Source: an uncultured Bacteroidales bacterium
Lineage (GTDB): Bacteria; Bacteroidota; Bacteroidia; Bacteroidales; P3
Length of the DNA: 39,666 bases
Assembly (NCBI GenBank): GCA_900315335.1
Contig: OMYR01000032.1
Coordinates: forward strand, 1-39,666
Direction: 5' to 3'
A program made the translations under genes and the position numbers. The notes beneath the pieces are model-generated. The model did no database searches, had not been told where the DNA came from, and saw only the letters and a list, made by a program, of their open reading frames with translations. Positions 1 to 9,637 of this stretch are shown here, in pieces (the first letter of the stretch is position 1; every line of letters starts with the position of its first letter).

Positions 1-374
1 TAGCTGACATTCCTTTCTTTCTATATCGTGTCGTCACAATCTTTGGTTAGCCGAGTTGTAAACGCCACGGAATTTTTCACCTGCGCCAATAAACTTCCCA
101 CTTTGGAACACAAATTAGCGTGTTTGGAACGCAAACTTCACACTTTGAAATATAAATCTTCGTATTGTTAAATAGAACTTTCGTATTATTAACGTGAGTT
201 CCTGATTATATTTCGTCGAACTTGCGTTATTTACGTAGCAAAGTACAAAAATGAAAATTAAGACGATGAGATATAAAATTAAAATGTGAAAATATGGAAT
301 CAAACTGACAAAATAAAAATTAGAGAAAGAGAAAATAAAAACAAATTATTAACGTTTCAAAATGAAAAAAGAAT
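1..374. other. Left-edge intergenic region
   Basis: No convincing gene lies here. The stretch holds a 21-bp-period repeat array (listed separately) followed by an A-rich leader before the gene at 375. On the minus strand an ATG at positions 10-8 has a purine-rich stretch just upstream and could be the start of a gene leaving the window to the left, but only three codons are visible, so it is not called. Confidence 0.5.
78..203. repeat. 21-bp-period degenerate repeat array, subfamily D
   Basis: Six consecutive 21-bp units begin at 78, 99, 120, 141, 162 and 183. Units at 99, 120 and 141 share the pattern yrYTTTGgAAcrcAAA, and the units at 78 and 120 share AAACTTC at the same offset. Similarity decays toward the right edge, so the end is approximate. 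The unit sequence differs from the other arrays in the window but the period is the same. Both strands are open for translation here only because 21 is a multiple of three. Confidence 0.7.
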
Positions 375-908
375 ATGAAAAAAGTATTTATTATTATTTT
401 GAGTTTGGTAGCCGTTGTTGCGATTTATGCACAGAATAGTCTCAATGTACCGAAGTTTATGGGTATTCCAATTGATGGGACTGAACAACAGATGATAGAA
501 AAATTACAAACAAAAGGATTTACGCAGGGTAAAGATGAAGGCTGGCTTGAAGGTAAATTCAATGGACAAGATGTTGGACTTAAATTGATGACAAATAAAG
601 GTAAGGTTTATAGAGTTTTTATAGTATATTACAGAACGGAATCCAAAAAGGTAATCATAAATGAATATAACCATTTATTTGAGCAGTTTAAGAACAATAA
701 AAATTATAAATATAGTTATGGCAAACAATTGAATGATAATGAAAATTTGTCCTATCACCTTGCTATGCAAGACAAATCATACGAAGCCTCGTGGGTTGCG
801 AAAGTCGGAACTATTGTTTGGTTTGATATAATCAGTAGCAATGGCAGATATAGTTTGTTATTGCGATATGATAATCCAAAGAATAGACCGAATGGTGAAG
901 ATCTTTGA
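375..908 (+). CDS. Small exported hypothetical protein
   Basis: This 177-residue protein is of a kind I do not recognise. Residues 1-19 form a clear signal peptide (two lysines, a hydrophobic stretch, then AIYAQ), so it is exported to the periplasm or outer membrane. The mature part is rich in Lys, Asn and Tyr and shows no catalytic motif. An early segment reads FMGIPIDGTEQQMIEKLQTK, a pattern common in short secreted Bacteroidota proteins where a helix follows 'G.P.dg...m'. It is monocistronic: a hairpin lies 40 bp downstream, before the convergent protease gene. The ATG is followed at once by two lysine codons, which supports this start; an ATG at 362 is in another frame. It could be a stress- or contact-related envelope protein, but nothing in the sequence fixes a role. 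Confidence 0.75.
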   Translation: MKKVFIIILSLVAVVAIYAQNSLNVPKFMGIPIDGTEQQMIEKLQTKGFTQGKDEGWLEGKFNGQDVGLKLMTNKGKVYRVFIVYYRTESKKVIINEYNHLFEQFKNNKNYKYSYGKQLNDNENLSYHLAMQDKSYEASWVAKVGTIVWFDIISSNGRYSLLLRYDNPKNRPNGEDL

Positions 909-947
909 TTTTGAAAAGTCAGAACTCAAACGGGGGAAATAAAATAA

Positions 948-978
948 AAGGAGTGGAAAACGAAAATTCCCACTCCTT
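948..978. terminator. Bidirectional terminator hairpin between convergent genes
   Basis: AAGGAGTGG (948-956) pairs with CCACTCCTT (970-978) around a 13-nt A-rich loop. On the minus strand the stem is followed by a T-rich run (TTTTATTTTATTT), so it should end the protease transcript. On the plus strand the tail is weaker (ATTATATAT), but the hairpin sits just after the gene ending at 908. Confidence 0.7.
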
Positions 979-1042
979 ATTATATATAGGGCTTTTGAAT
1001 GCGTGATAACGCTATCGTAAAAGCATAAAACCAAAAAGGCAA

Positions 1043-2428
1043 TTATAAAACCATTATGATGAAATAGCGTAAGCCCGTCTTTGGATAAAAACCTTCCATT
1101 TGGATACGGCCTTTTCGTTTGTTTAAGTTCGTGGCATCGGAAAGAGTAAGATTGCTCTTGCCGTCAATGGAGGTGATGATAAAGCCGCTGTTGATATTAT
1201 TCTCTTTCAATTTGCCTTTTTCAACACTGACAACATAAAGTCCGCCGTCCAAATTGTATTCTTTCATCTCCTTGTCCGTTACTGTGCGTATCTTGGCTCC
1301 CAAAACTTCGACAACGTTGCCGTTTTGTTTGTTTGCCAACTCGTCGGCTGCACTCTGGCTTGATAAAGTTACGTTTTTCGTTAGGATTTCTTCGCCTCTG
1401 CGGATTGTGAATACGGCTGTCTCGTTCGGAGATAACTGTGTCATACTTTCAAGCATCTGGGAAGCGGTATGAACGTCCTTACCATTGATTTTGGTTATCA
1501 CATCGCCTGCTTTGATGTCGGCTTTGTCGGACGCTCCGCCTTTAAGAACGCTCTCGATATACATACCGTTGTTATCTTTGAGGTGTTTGTCGGCTTGCAA
1601 TTGGGCATCAATCTCGGTGGTTATCAAACCGGCGTTGGCGATTTGCGTCTGACCGTATTGAATTATGTCGCTGACAACTTTCTTTACTATATTGACAGGA
1701 ATTGCAAAGGAGTAGCCGGTGTATGAACCTGTGTTGGAGGATATGGCGGCGTTGATGCCAATCAATTCGCCATCGGTATTGACAAGAGCACCTCCGCTGT
1801 TGCCAGGATTCATAGCGGCATCGGTTTGGATAAATGAGGTAAGGCTTTCGGTACTGCCCTTGGAGGAAAGGATATTGATGTTCCTTGCTTTGGCAGATAC
1901 GATGCCTGCGGTAACGGTGGAGGTAAGGTTGAACGGATTGCCCACAGCCAAAACCCATTCTCCGACTTCGACGTTGTCGCTGTTGCCGTAAGTTATGGGT
2001 TCTAAGTCGGTAGCGTCGATTTTGATTACTGCCAAATCGTTATTGGCGTCAGAGCCTACGATTGTGGCCGAGAAAACTCTTCTATCGTTGAGCGTTACGG
2101 TTATTGTGTCGGCATCGGCTACAACATGGTGGTTGGTAACGATGTAACCGTCGTTGGAGATGATTACACCCGAGCCTGCGGTATGATAAAAGAACTTGGA
2201 TTTCTGTTTAGGTCTTGATTGTGCGAAAGGATCGAAGTTGAAGAATTGCGAAAAGAAGTCGTTGTCGAAGAAATCGTCGAAATAAGTGGCTGTGTTTTGA
2301 CGATATGCGCATTGAATATAAACAACGGAATGAAGACTTTTCTTGCAAGCCATAGTAAAGTCTTGTGCTTGCGAAGTTGTTGCCAACAAACATATTGCAA
2401 CAATGGTTGAAACAAATAATCTTTTCAT
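1043..2428 (-). CDS. degP: HtrA/DegP-family periplasmic serine protease with two PDZ domains
   Basis: Trypsin-like serine protease of the HtrA (Do/DegP) family, which degrades or refolds damaged proteins in the periplasm. Residues 1-21 are a signal peptide ending TTSQAQ. The catalytic triad is visible: His101 in VTNHHVV, Asp131 in NNDLAVIKI and Ser211 in NPGNSGGAL. A first PDZ domain covers roughly residues 260-355 (GDVITKINGKDV) and a second, shorter one ends the protein (about 375-455). A Phe/Asp-rich insert at residues 49-70 lies between the signal peptide and the protease core, where DegP proteins carry their flexible LA loop. The length of 461 is typical. The gene is divergent from the TamB-like gene, with 124 bp between them, so both envelope-quality genes may share control. 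The exact subtype (DegP, DegQ or DegS-like) cannot be told, though the two PDZ domains and cleavable signal argue against DegS. Confidence 0.93.
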   Translation of the reverse strand: MKRLFVSTIVAICLLATTSQAQDFTMACKKSLHSVVYIQCAYRQNTATYFDDFFDNDFFSQFFNFDPFAQSRPKQKSKFFYHTAGSGVIISNDGYIVTNHHVVADADTITVTLNDRRVFSATIVGSDANNDLAVIKIDATDLEPITYGNSDNVEVGEWVLAVGNPFNLTSTVTAGIVSAKARNINILSSKGSTESLTSFIQTDAAMNPGNSGGALVNTDGELIGINAAISSNTGSYTGYSFAIPVNIVKKVVSDIIQYGQTQIANAGLITTEIDAQLQADKHLKDNNGMYIESVLKGGASDKADIKAGDVITKINGKDVHTASQMLESMTQLSPNETAVFTIRRGEEILTKNVTLSSQSAADELANKQNGNVVEVLGAKIRTVTDKEMKEYNLDGGLYVVSVEKGKLKENNINSGFIITSIDGKSNLTLSDATNLNKRKGRIQMEGFYPKTGLRYFIIMVL

Positions 2429-2532
2429 GATGTTTTAAGTTTTATTAACGATTGTATAACGCATAGTTTCGGTAAATAGTATTTATTTTGTGGTTTTTGT
2501 TGATTTTACATCAATAGATTTGATTTTTTTTA

Positions 2533-2540
2533 TATCTTTG
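2533..2540 (+). promoter_or_regulatory. Bacteroidota -7 promoter box for the TamB-like gene
   Basis: TATCTTTG matches the Bacteroidota -7 consensus TAnnTTTG. It ends only 12 bp before the ATG at 2553, so transcription would begin almost at the start codon. I see no good -33 TTTG at the usual distance. Confidence 0.6.
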
Positions 2541-2552
2541 CAGCCTTGAAAA

Positions 2553-5500
2553 ATGGAGGCTGAAAACTTAATAAAGACGATAGGAAAAAGAGTAGGACAG
2601 GTGCTGCTTGGCGTATTTGTCTTCGTGTGGGTTGTTGTGGCGTTAATAAACACAACACCGGTGCAGTCGTTTTTGGCTTCGCAAGCGGCAAAGTTTTTTT
2701 CTGAGCAATGGAATACAAAAGTGTCGATTGGGGCTTTGAGTGTTACGCCTTTCATTAACGCTGGTGTGAAAGACATTTATGTTGAAGACTTGAATAAAGA
2801 CACTCTTTTGTATGCCTCATACGTAGAAGCCAATCTGTTTAGCATACCAAAGGGGAAACATATTGTTGTAAGGAATGTGGAGTTGGATAATGCGGTGTGT
2901 CATCTTGTAATAGAGAAAGGCAAATTCAATTTTCAGTTTATAATAGATTATTTCGCCTCAGACAAACCAAAAGAAAAGAAAAAGAGCGAACCGTTGGTCT
3001 TAGAGGTTAAGGATATACGCTTGAATGATGTTGATTTCGTGTTGGCGAATAAAGATAGCGAGACTCAGGTTAAGAAAGGTTTGTTCGCATCTAATCTCAT
3101 AGTGTGCAACGATATTAATATGCGTGCCAAGAATTTCAAGATGAAAGGCGTGGATATACAAACCGAAATAGAACAACTATCGGTCAGAGAGCGTTGCGGC
3201 ATTGCTCTTAATGATTTTAAGGGCGAAGTAAAGGTGTCGGATAAGGGAATTGAGTTGCACAAAGGCATTGTTAAGACAGACGATTCGTTTTTGGACTTGG
3301 ACGCTACAATGGCTACGACGAGTTTTCATACATATTCGTCTTTCGTCGATTCGGTTTACTGCACCGTTAAGATTAATGAAGGCTCGTTTGTGGATATGAA
3401 GGAAGCGTGCTATTGGAACGAAAGGATAAGCGGTGCAAAGCAAAAGGTGTATCTTGCGTGTGAGGTTGCGGGTACGATAAGCGATATGAATATAAAGGCA
3501 ATGGACGTTCGAGTATCGCAAACCAATATCAACGCAACAGGACGTATAACCGGGCTGACGGATATTAACAACACGGTATTCGATATAAACATTAATGAAA
3601 TAGTTTCATCTGTTAAAGATTTCAAATCACTTAATGCAGGAACGCTTATACCCGATATAAAACTGCCTGATATGGTTGCACGATTGGGAACGGTGGAAGT
3701 GCTTGGCGAATTTAAGGGGAAGATAAACGATTTTGCAACCAAACTTTTGATAAGTACCGATTTGGGGTCTGTTGATTTAATTGCTAAGGCAGAGCCTGCG
3801 AAAGCCAATTTGACAAAATATGTTGCAGATATAAATTCCAAACGCCTGAACGTTGGAGCATTCTTGGATAATACGTTGTTAGGCAATACAACGTTGAACG
3901 CACAAGCGGAATTGGTCGGAACAAATCCCGAGACTATGCAAGGAGTTTTGACGGCAGATTTACGAAACTGCTATTTTAAGGGTAATAACTACAATGAAAT
4001 AAAAGTACGTGGCGGTATTGAGGGATATGATGTAAGTGCAAAGGCAAGTATTGACGATGAATTGGTGCAATTTAGCGGTAATTGCGGTGTGAATTATAAG
4101 GACAAACCGACAATAAGTCTGCAAGCAGATATAGCAAATATGGATTTGCATAAGATGAATATTATTTCTTTTGCTGATACCACCACAACAATTACCACAA
4201 AGATTAACGCAAATGTTGATAATTTGGATTTGGAACATTTGAATTGCTCGTTGGAATTGCAAGCAACGGAAGTGAAAACCAAAGGCTCGGATTACAAGAT
4301 TGCAAACATCAATTTAGTTACAATAAACCAAGACAACACTAATAAAATAAACTTAACAAGCGATATAATCGATGCCGACATTTTCGGAAAATTCACGCTA
4401 AATTCTTTAACAAACGACATAAATCATTTATTGACGAATTATATTCCTGATTTTTCGACTGTCGTTTCCGATGTTAATGAAAAGAAATCGAAAGACGACA
4501 AGCCAAATAAAGACGATAAGCAAAGCAAAACAGATAACGCAAACTACAAAGCACAAAGCGATGTGGATTTTGCTGTGAGTGTTAAAGACGTGGATATTAT
4601 TTGTTCGCTGTTTGATTTAGACCTTGACTTGCCAAAAGCAATGGATATTGACGGAAAAGTAAAGCAGGATACCTTGTTTGTTTGCAATGTCAATGCACCT
4701 AAGATACTTTACTCAAATATGGATATTGACGGAAGCAAGATTAATGTTGCAACACGCAAAGGGATATTGGAGTTAAGCGTTGATATGGATAAATTCGGTT
4801 TGTCGGATTCTTTGGCGTTCAAAGATGTTCGTTTGTTTAGTGAAATAGATTCCACAAACGTAAATCTATTGGCGAGAGTGGTGAAAAGTGATGATTCTTT
4901 GACCAATGCAAATATAGAACTGCGTAGCACAATAGACGAAAACGGCTTTCAAGGTAATTTTCATAACACATTCCTAAATCTTCAAGGCACAAGAATAAAC
5001 TTTAATAACAATCATATTATAGGTATTGCCAATAAGAATGTTTCTGTTTTGAATCTTATGATTTCTTCTGCAACAAGTAAGATTGTTATAGATGGTAAAG
5101 TAAGTGATAAAGAGGCATTAACTTGCAATTTCGAGAATGTTGATTTATCCGTTATTAATCCGTTTATTGCTTCTTCGGGTATGACGCTCAAAGGTATATT
5201 GAATAGAAATGTTGTCCTTAGAAATGTTATCTCTTCGCCGACATTTACTTCCAATTTGGTCGTTGATGATTTGGAGGTAAATGATGTTTATTTGGGTAAA
5301 GCGTGGTTAAATGTGGATAACAATATTTCGCCCGACGTGTTTAATGCCAATATAAAAATTCTTCATAAAACAGAAGGCAATGATATTATACCATTGCAGG
5401 TTGTTGGCTTGGTTGCTCCGACAAAAGAGGAGCAATTGGATTTGAAAGTAAGTATGAATGATTTTTCGTTGGTAGTTATCAAGTCTTTTGTTTCTTCATT

Positions 5501-7064
5501 TGCTTCGGAACTTGAAGGTTCATTGTCTTGTAAGGATTTATCGGTAAAAGGCAAGATGACTTCTCCCGATATTTGGGGAACTATTCACTGCAATAACGCA
5601 GCACTGAAAGTTAATATGTTGAATACAAAATATTGGTTGAATGACGATATAGTAATCAATAATAATAAAATTGTTTTCAAGGACTTTGCATTGAAAGACG
5701 TGCAGGGCAATAAGATTACTGTTAATGGAGATATTGCTCATCAGAATTTCCAATCTTTTGATTTGAATTTACGTGTTGTTGCCGACAAAATTAAAATCCT
5801 TGACACAAAGGCTGGCAACGGAGAAATGTATTACGGAACGGCATACGCTTCGGCAAATGTCGATATTGCGACGCAGAATGATATGATAAACATTACCGGT
5901 AATGCAAGAACGGAACCCGGCACTTCTTTAACCGTGCCTGTAACGAGTAAAGAAAGTGCAATGGAAAACGATTTTATAACATTTGTCAATCCTTTGCAGA
6001 CATTGGACAGCACAAGCGATGTTAAAGTGAAAACACAAGAAACTAAATCCATTGGCTACAATATTGATTTGGATTTGAATGTTAATCCCAACGCCAAACT
6101 ATACATACCTATGGATTTTACGCAGTTGAAAGGCGATTTGGCAGCAGCAGGTAATGGCGATTTGAAGATTACAATGAATTCCGAAGGAAGGTTTTCTATG
6201 ATTGGCAGTGTTGCTATTGCTGACGGAACGTTTGGATTCAATATTATGGACGTTATGGAAAAGAAATTTATCTTGCAACAAGGCGGAACATTGACTTGGA
6301 ACGGCGATCCGGCAAAAGGTGTCTTAGATGTTTCGGCTATATACAAGACAAAGGCCTCTTTAACTTCTGTGTTGGGTAATGGCTATAATAAGCCTGTCGA
6401 TGTTGAAAGTATCATTCGACTAACAGGCGAGATGACAAATCCTAAACCTTCTTTTGATATTGTACTGCCTAATACCGACGAGCAAACAGTTGAGCAATTG
6501 TTTATGTATATCGATAAAAGCAACGAAAAAGTTATGTTGGAGCAGACGGCAAGTTTGCTTTTGACCAATCAATTCTATCCTTCACAGGGTGGTTACGAAA
6601 CAGGGGCGTTATCAACCGGTGTAACATCGTCCGTTATGGGTGTTGCTTTCTCGCAATTGTCGGGAATGGTTAGCAATATGATAAAAATCGTTGATGTGGA
6701 TTTGAATTACACTGTCGGAGGAACGGGCGAGAATGCAGTAGCCGACCAATTAGATGCCACTCTTTCGAAATCGTATGGTAAATGGACGGTTGAAGTGAAT
6801 ACATCTTTTGGAGGAGGAACGTCTTCAACTTCGGCTGCCACAACCAACGATGGTTCGCAAATTATTGGAGATGTTTCCTTGACGTACAAATACAACGAAA
6901 ATCTAAACTTTGAGGTGTTCAACCACTCCAATGCAAATGATTTTACAAAATACAATATGTCTCCATACACGCAAGGAGCGAAGATAACTTACAAACGTGA
7001 GTACGATAGGGTAGGAGATATACTTAAACCTAAGAAAAACAAAAAGAATAAGACCAAAAAATAA
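2553..7064 (+). CDS. TamB-like AsmA/DUF490 translocation and assembly protein
   Basis: Very large (1503 residues) envelope protein of the TamB (DUF490) type. Family members span the periplasm as long beta-rich tubes and help move lipids or outer-membrane proteins between membranes. Residues about 15-34 form one N-terminal membrane anchor (QVLLGVFVFVWVVVALINTT). A long array of short beta strands with repeated 'D.NA...g.g' patterns follows. A Lys/Asp-rich linker lies near residues 643-670. The C-terminal TamB domain, about residues 1130-1480, includes GTLTWNGDPAKGVLDVSA and LTGEMTNPKPSFDIVLP. The tail is strongly basic. In Proteobacteria tamB pairs with the BamA-like tamA; no such partner is next to it here. 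The divergent neighbour is an HtrA protease. Function is inferred from the family; the domain call is secure. Confidence 0.9.
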   Translation: MEAENLIKTIGKRVGQVLLGVFVFVWVVVALINTTPVQSFLASQAAKFFSEQWNTKVSIGALSVTPFINAGVKDIYVEDLNKDTLLYASYVEANLFSIPKGKHIVVRNVELDNAVCHLVIEKGKFNFQFIIDYFASDKPKEKKKSEPLVLEVKDIRLNDVDFVLANKDSETQVKKGLFASNLIVCNDINMRAKNFKMKGVDIQTEIEQLSVRERCGIALNDFKGEVKVSDKGIELHKGIVKTDDSFLDLDATMATTSFHTYSSFVDSVYCTVKINEGSFVDMKEACYWNERISGAKQKVYLACEVAGTISDMNIKAMDVRVSQTNINATGRITGLTDINNTVFDININEIVSSVKDFKSLNAGTLIPDIKLPDMVARLGTVEVLGEFKGKINDFATKLLISTDLGSVDLIAKAEPAKANLTKYVADINSKRLNVGAFLDNTLLGNTTLNAQAELVGTNPETMQGVLTADLRNCYFKGNNYNEIKVRGGIEGYDVSAKASIDDELVQFSGNCGVNYKDKPTISLQADIANMDLHKMNIISFADTTTTITTKINANVDNLDLEHLNCSLELQATEVKTKGSDYKIANINLVTINQDNTNKINLTSDIIDADIFGKFTLNSLTNDINHLLTNYIPDFSTVVSDVNEKKSKDDKPNKDDKQSKTDNANYKAQSDVDFAVSVKDVDIICSLFDLDLDLPKAMDIDGKVKQDTLFVCNVNAPKILYSNMDIDGSKINVATRKGILELSVDMDKFGLSDSLAFKDVRLFSEIDSTNVNLLARVVKSDDSLTNANIELRSTIDENGFQGNFHNTFLNLQGTRINFNNNHIIGIANKNVSVLNLMISSATSKIVIDGKVSDKEALTCNFENVDLSVINPFIASSGMTLKGILNRNVVLRNVISSPTFTSNLVVDDLEVNDVYLGKAWLNVDNNISPDVFNANIKILHKTEGNDIIPLQVVGLVAPTKEEQLDLKVSMNDFSLVVIKSFVSSFASELEGSLSCKDLSVKGKMTSPDIWGTIHCNNAALKVNMLNTKYWLNDDIVINNNKIVFKDFALKDVQGNKITVNGDIAHQNFQSFDLNLRVVADKIKILDTKAGNGEMYYGTAYASANVDIATQNDMINITGNARTEPGTSLTVPVTSKESAMENDFITFVNPLQTLDSTSDVKVKTQETKSIGYNIDLDLNVNPNAKLYIPMDFTQLKGDLAAAGNGDLKITMNSEGRFSMIGSVAIADGTFGFNIMDVMEKKFILQQGGTLTWNGDPAKGVLDVSAIYKTKASLTSVLGNGYNKPVDVESIIRLTGEMTNPKPSFDIVLPNTDEQTVEQLFMYIDKSNEKVMLEQTASLLLTNQFYPSQGGYETGALSTGVTSSVMGVAFSQLSGMVSNMIKIVDVDLNYTVGGTGENAVADQLDATLSKSYGKWTVEVNTSFGGGTSSTSAATTNDGSQIIGDVSLTYKYNENLNFEVFNHSNANDFTKYNMSPYTQGAKITYKREYDRVGDILKPKKNKKNKTKK

Positions 7065-7135
7065 ATTTTTGTTATGAAAGCAAAACAACGTTTGATTGAT
7101 AAGGAAAATAGTTACTCAAACGAGCAAATTAATAT

Positions 7136-7245
7136 GAGTGATTAATTTATTAATCATTGAGATTATTTTACTAATGTGAGTGATTATTTTTTTAGTGTGA
7201 GAGATTATTTTTGGATTATGGAAGATAGTTTTTTGAAGTGAGATA
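7136..7245. repeat. 21-bp-period repeat array, subfamily B (minus orientation)
   Basis: GATTA cores recur at 7140, 7161, 7182 and 7203, with a decayed GATAG at 7224, all spaced exactly 21 bp. Read on the minus strand the units resemble AATAATCACTCACATTAGTAA, which is clearly related to the array at 27352. The surrounding intergenic region (7065-7323) holds no gene; a 23-codon ORF at 7074-7145 that runs into the array is not supported. Confidence 0.75.
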
Positions 7246-7323
7246 AGCGTGTCTTTAATTGTTAAGTTGAAATAAAGAAAAGTACATACAAAAACAAAAT
7301 AATATATTTAATAACTAAAAACT

Positions 7324-9480
7324 ATGAAGAAGATTTTTTTAACCGTCATTATGAGTTTATGCGCTCTAATGCCGATTGCAAGAGCCGATGAAGGTATGTG
7401 GCTTTTGATGTTTATGGATAAGCAGACATATAAGGATATGAAATCCAAAGGTCTGAAACTTACAGCCAAACAAATATATGATATAAACAAAGCATCTTTG
7501 AAAGACGCTATCATTCAGTTTGGCAGAGGTTGTACGGGAGAGATTGTTTCCGACCAAGGTTTGATTTTGACCAATCATCACTGCGGATACTCTTCAATAC
7601 AATACCATTCAACTGTTGAACACGATTATTTGGCAAATGGTTTTTGGGCTTATAACAAAAGTGAAGAGTTGCCAACGCCGGGGCTTACTGCTAAGTTCTT
7701 TGTTCGTATGGAAGACGTAACAGATGAAGTCCTTAAAGGAGTAACAGCATCAACTTCTGAAAAAGACAGACGTGAGATAGTTCGCAACAACTCAAAGAAA
7801 GTTATTGAGAAAGCAACCAACGGAAATGGCTATACTGCCGAAGTCGCAACTATGTTCAACGGTAACCAATACATATTGTTCGTTTATGAAGTGTATAAAG
7901 ATGTTCGTTTGGTAGGCGCTCCACCGTCGTCAATAGGCAAATTCGGTTCTGATACGGACAACTGGATGTGGCCGCGTCATACTTGCGATTTCTCTGTATT
8001 CAGAGTGTATGCCGATAAAAACGGGAAACCTGCCGAATATTCCAAAGACAATGTGCCTTTGAAACCAAAACATTATTTGCCTGTTAATATCAAAGGTGTG
8101 AAGAATAATGATTTTTCAATGATTATCGGTTTCCCGGGAACAACAGATAGATTTCTTCCGTCGGCAGGTGTAAAGCAAGCGATAGATGTTTATAACCCTT
8201 CTGTGGTTACTGCACGTGAGGCATTGAGAAATGTTATGGACGCTGATATGAAAGCAGACAATAAAGTAAGAATACAATACGCTGCCAAGTTTGCTTCTTT
8301 GAGCAATTATTGGAAGTTCTATATCGGACAGACTCAATGTTTGAATCGTTTGAATGTATATAAAACCAAATTGGAGACAGAAAATCGTTTTGAAAAATGG
8401 ATTAAAGAAGACAAGACCGGTAAAAGACAAGAGGAGTATGGTAATGTTTTGAATACGATTAACGATTATTATGCTTCAACATCTGAATATGATTACTTGC
8501 GTGTTTATACCAATGAAGCGATACTTAGAGGTTCTGCCGTTTTCACTATAACAAGATATTTGAAACCTATCGTGGATAAAATTCAAGCAGGTGCAAGTGA
8601 TGAAGAAATAGCTCCTATAATGGAGGGTTTGAAAGAAACTTTTGAAGGTATATTCAAGGATTATAACGAATCAACGGAACAGAAACTTATGGCAGCAGGT
8701 TTGGACGTGTATTTTAGAAACGTTCCAATGACATTGCAAAGCACAGATTGTTTGAATCAAGCCTTCAAATACGGATATAACTTCAACGAACTTGCTGAGG
8801 ATATTTTCAAAACATCTACTCTTGTCAGCAAAGAGAAATTTGATAAACTTGTTAAGAGTAAGGATTTAAGTGTCATCATCAATGACCCTGCATACATATT
8901 GTATTGTCAAATGATTAACAACTATGCAGAAAAGATGCACTCCATTAACGATAAAAGAGAAGCATTTGACCGTGCGACACGTTTGTTTGTTAAAGGCGTT
9001 ATGGAAATGGATAAGGACAAAGCCTTTGCTCCGAACGCCAATTCGACAATTCGCTACACTTACGGCAATGTTAAGAACTACGCTCCAAAAGACGGTATCA
9101 CATACAATTATTACACGACCTTGGACGGCGTTATGGATAAAGAGAACAATTCTTCTTGGGAATTTACCGTTCCTGCCAAATTGCGTCAGTTGTGGGAGAA
9201 CAAAGACTTTGGTCAATATGCCGAAAACGGAACAATCCACACTTGCTTCATTACCAATAACGATATAACGGGCGGTAACTCCGGCTCGCCTACAATCAAC
9301 GCAAAGGGTGAGTTAATCGGTTTGGCTTTCGACGGCAACTGGGAGGCTATGAGTGGAAACATTGCGTTCAACCCTGATATGCAAAGATGTATTTCCGTTG
9401 ATATTCGTTATGTTTTGTTCATTATCGACAAGTTCGCAGGAGCAAAGAATTTAATTGACGAGATGAAAATCATTAAATAA
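7324..9480 (+). CDS. S46-family dipeptidyl peptidase, DPP7-type
   Basis: Exported serine peptidase of MEROPS family S46, which removes dipeptides from the N-terminus of peptides in the periplasm and is used by Bacteroidota that live on protein. Residues 1-21 are a signal peptide (ending PIARA). The catalytic His is in LTNHHCGYS (His85/86), the likely Asp is Asp222 in HTCDFSVFRVY, and the nucleophile is Ser653 in TGGNSGSP. The length of 718 is normal. Eighteen residues after the serine lies Gly671 (AFDGNWEAM). In characterised members Gly at this place goes with DPP7 activity (hydrophobic P1), whereas Arg marks the Asp/Glu-specific DPP11, so DPP7-like specificity is inferred. The gene is monocistronic, with strong hairpins directly after the stop codon and no recognisable -7 box upstream. 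Confidence 0.94.
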   Translation: MKKIFLTVIMSLCALMPIARADEGMWLLMFMDKQTYKDMKSKGLKLTAKQIYDINKASLKDAIIQFGRGCTGEIVSDQGLILTNHHCGYSSIQYHSTVEHDYLANGFWAYNKSEELPTPGLTAKFFVRMEDVTDEVLKGVTASTSEKDRREIVRNNSKKVIEKATNGNGYTAEVATMFNGNQYILFVYEVYKDVRLVGAPPSSIGKFGSDTDNWMWPRHTCDFSVFRVYADKNGKPAEYSKDNVPLKPKHYLPVNIKGVKNNDFSMIIGFPGTTDRFLPSAGVKQAIDVYNPSVVTAREALRNVMDADMKADNKVRIQYAAKFASLSNYWKFYIGQTQCLNRLNVYKTKLETENRFEKWIKEDKTGKRQEEYGNVLNTINDYYASTSEYDYLRVYTNEAILRGSAVFTITRYLKPIVDKIQAGASDEEIAPIMEGLKETFEGIFKDYNESTEQKLMAAGLDVYFRNVPMTLQSTDCLNQAFKYGYNFNELAEDIFKTSTLVSKEKFDKLVKSKDLSVIINDPAYILYCQMINNYAEKMHSINDKREAFDRATRLFVKGVMEMDKDKAFAPNANSTIRYTYGNVKNYAPKDGITYNYYTTLDGVMDKENNSSWEFTVPAKLRQLWENKDFGQYAENGTIHTCFITNNDITGGNSGSPTINAKGELIGLAFDGNWEAMSGNIAFNPDMQRCISVDIRYVLFIIDKFAGAKNLIDEMKIIK

Positions 9481-9482
9481 TT

Positions 9483-9516
9483 TTAGACTTACGAAACATT
9501 TTTTTCGTAAATCTAA
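9483..9516 (+). terminator. Hairpin directly after the S46 peptidase gene
   Basis: TTAGACTTACGAAA (9483-9496) pairs with TTTCGTAAATCTAA (9503-9516) with one mismatch and a 6-nt loop. It begins two bases after the stop codon. It is the first of two tandem hairpins; the second has the better terminator tail. Confidence 0.65.
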
Positions 9517-9519
9517 ACA

Positions 9520-9555
9520 AAATAGGTGCAAAGCAGCAATGTTTTGCACCTATTT
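9520..9555 (+). terminator. Second, perfect 13-bp terminator hairpin
   Basis: AAATAGGTGCAAA (9520-9532) pairs perfectly with TTTGCACCTATTT (9543-9555), followed by a T-rich tail (GCTTTTCATTTTT). Together with the hairpin at 9483 it should stop peptidase transcription completely before ugd. Confidence 0.8.
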
Positions 9556-9570
9556 GCTTTTCATTTTTCT

Positions 9571-9637
9571 GATGTTTAACACTATTTCAGCCGTGTTTAA
9601 CATTAGCAAAATAGTGTTTAACATTATTTTCTTGAAA
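9571..9637 (+). repeat. 21-bp-period repeat array, subfamily A
   Basis: TGTTTAACA cores occur at 9573, 9594 and 9615, exactly 21 bp apart, within the 311-bp gap between the S46 peptidase and ugd. Further right the same spacing appears in TTTGCAA copies at 9673, 9694 and 9736, the last being the promoter box. Nothing else is seen in the gap apart from the two hairpins and the promoter. Confidence 0.8.

Noticed and set aside
1..10. Possible start of a minus-strand gene at position 10
   Set aside because: Only three codons are inside the window, so it cannot be supported.
115..303. 62-codon minus-strand ORF near the left edge
   Set aside because: It covers a 21-bp repeat array and A+T-rich DNA; low-complexity Ile/Phe content and no start signal.
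7074..7145. 23-codon ORF after the TamB-like gene
   Set aside because: Very short, no recognisable start signals, and ends in a repeat unit.
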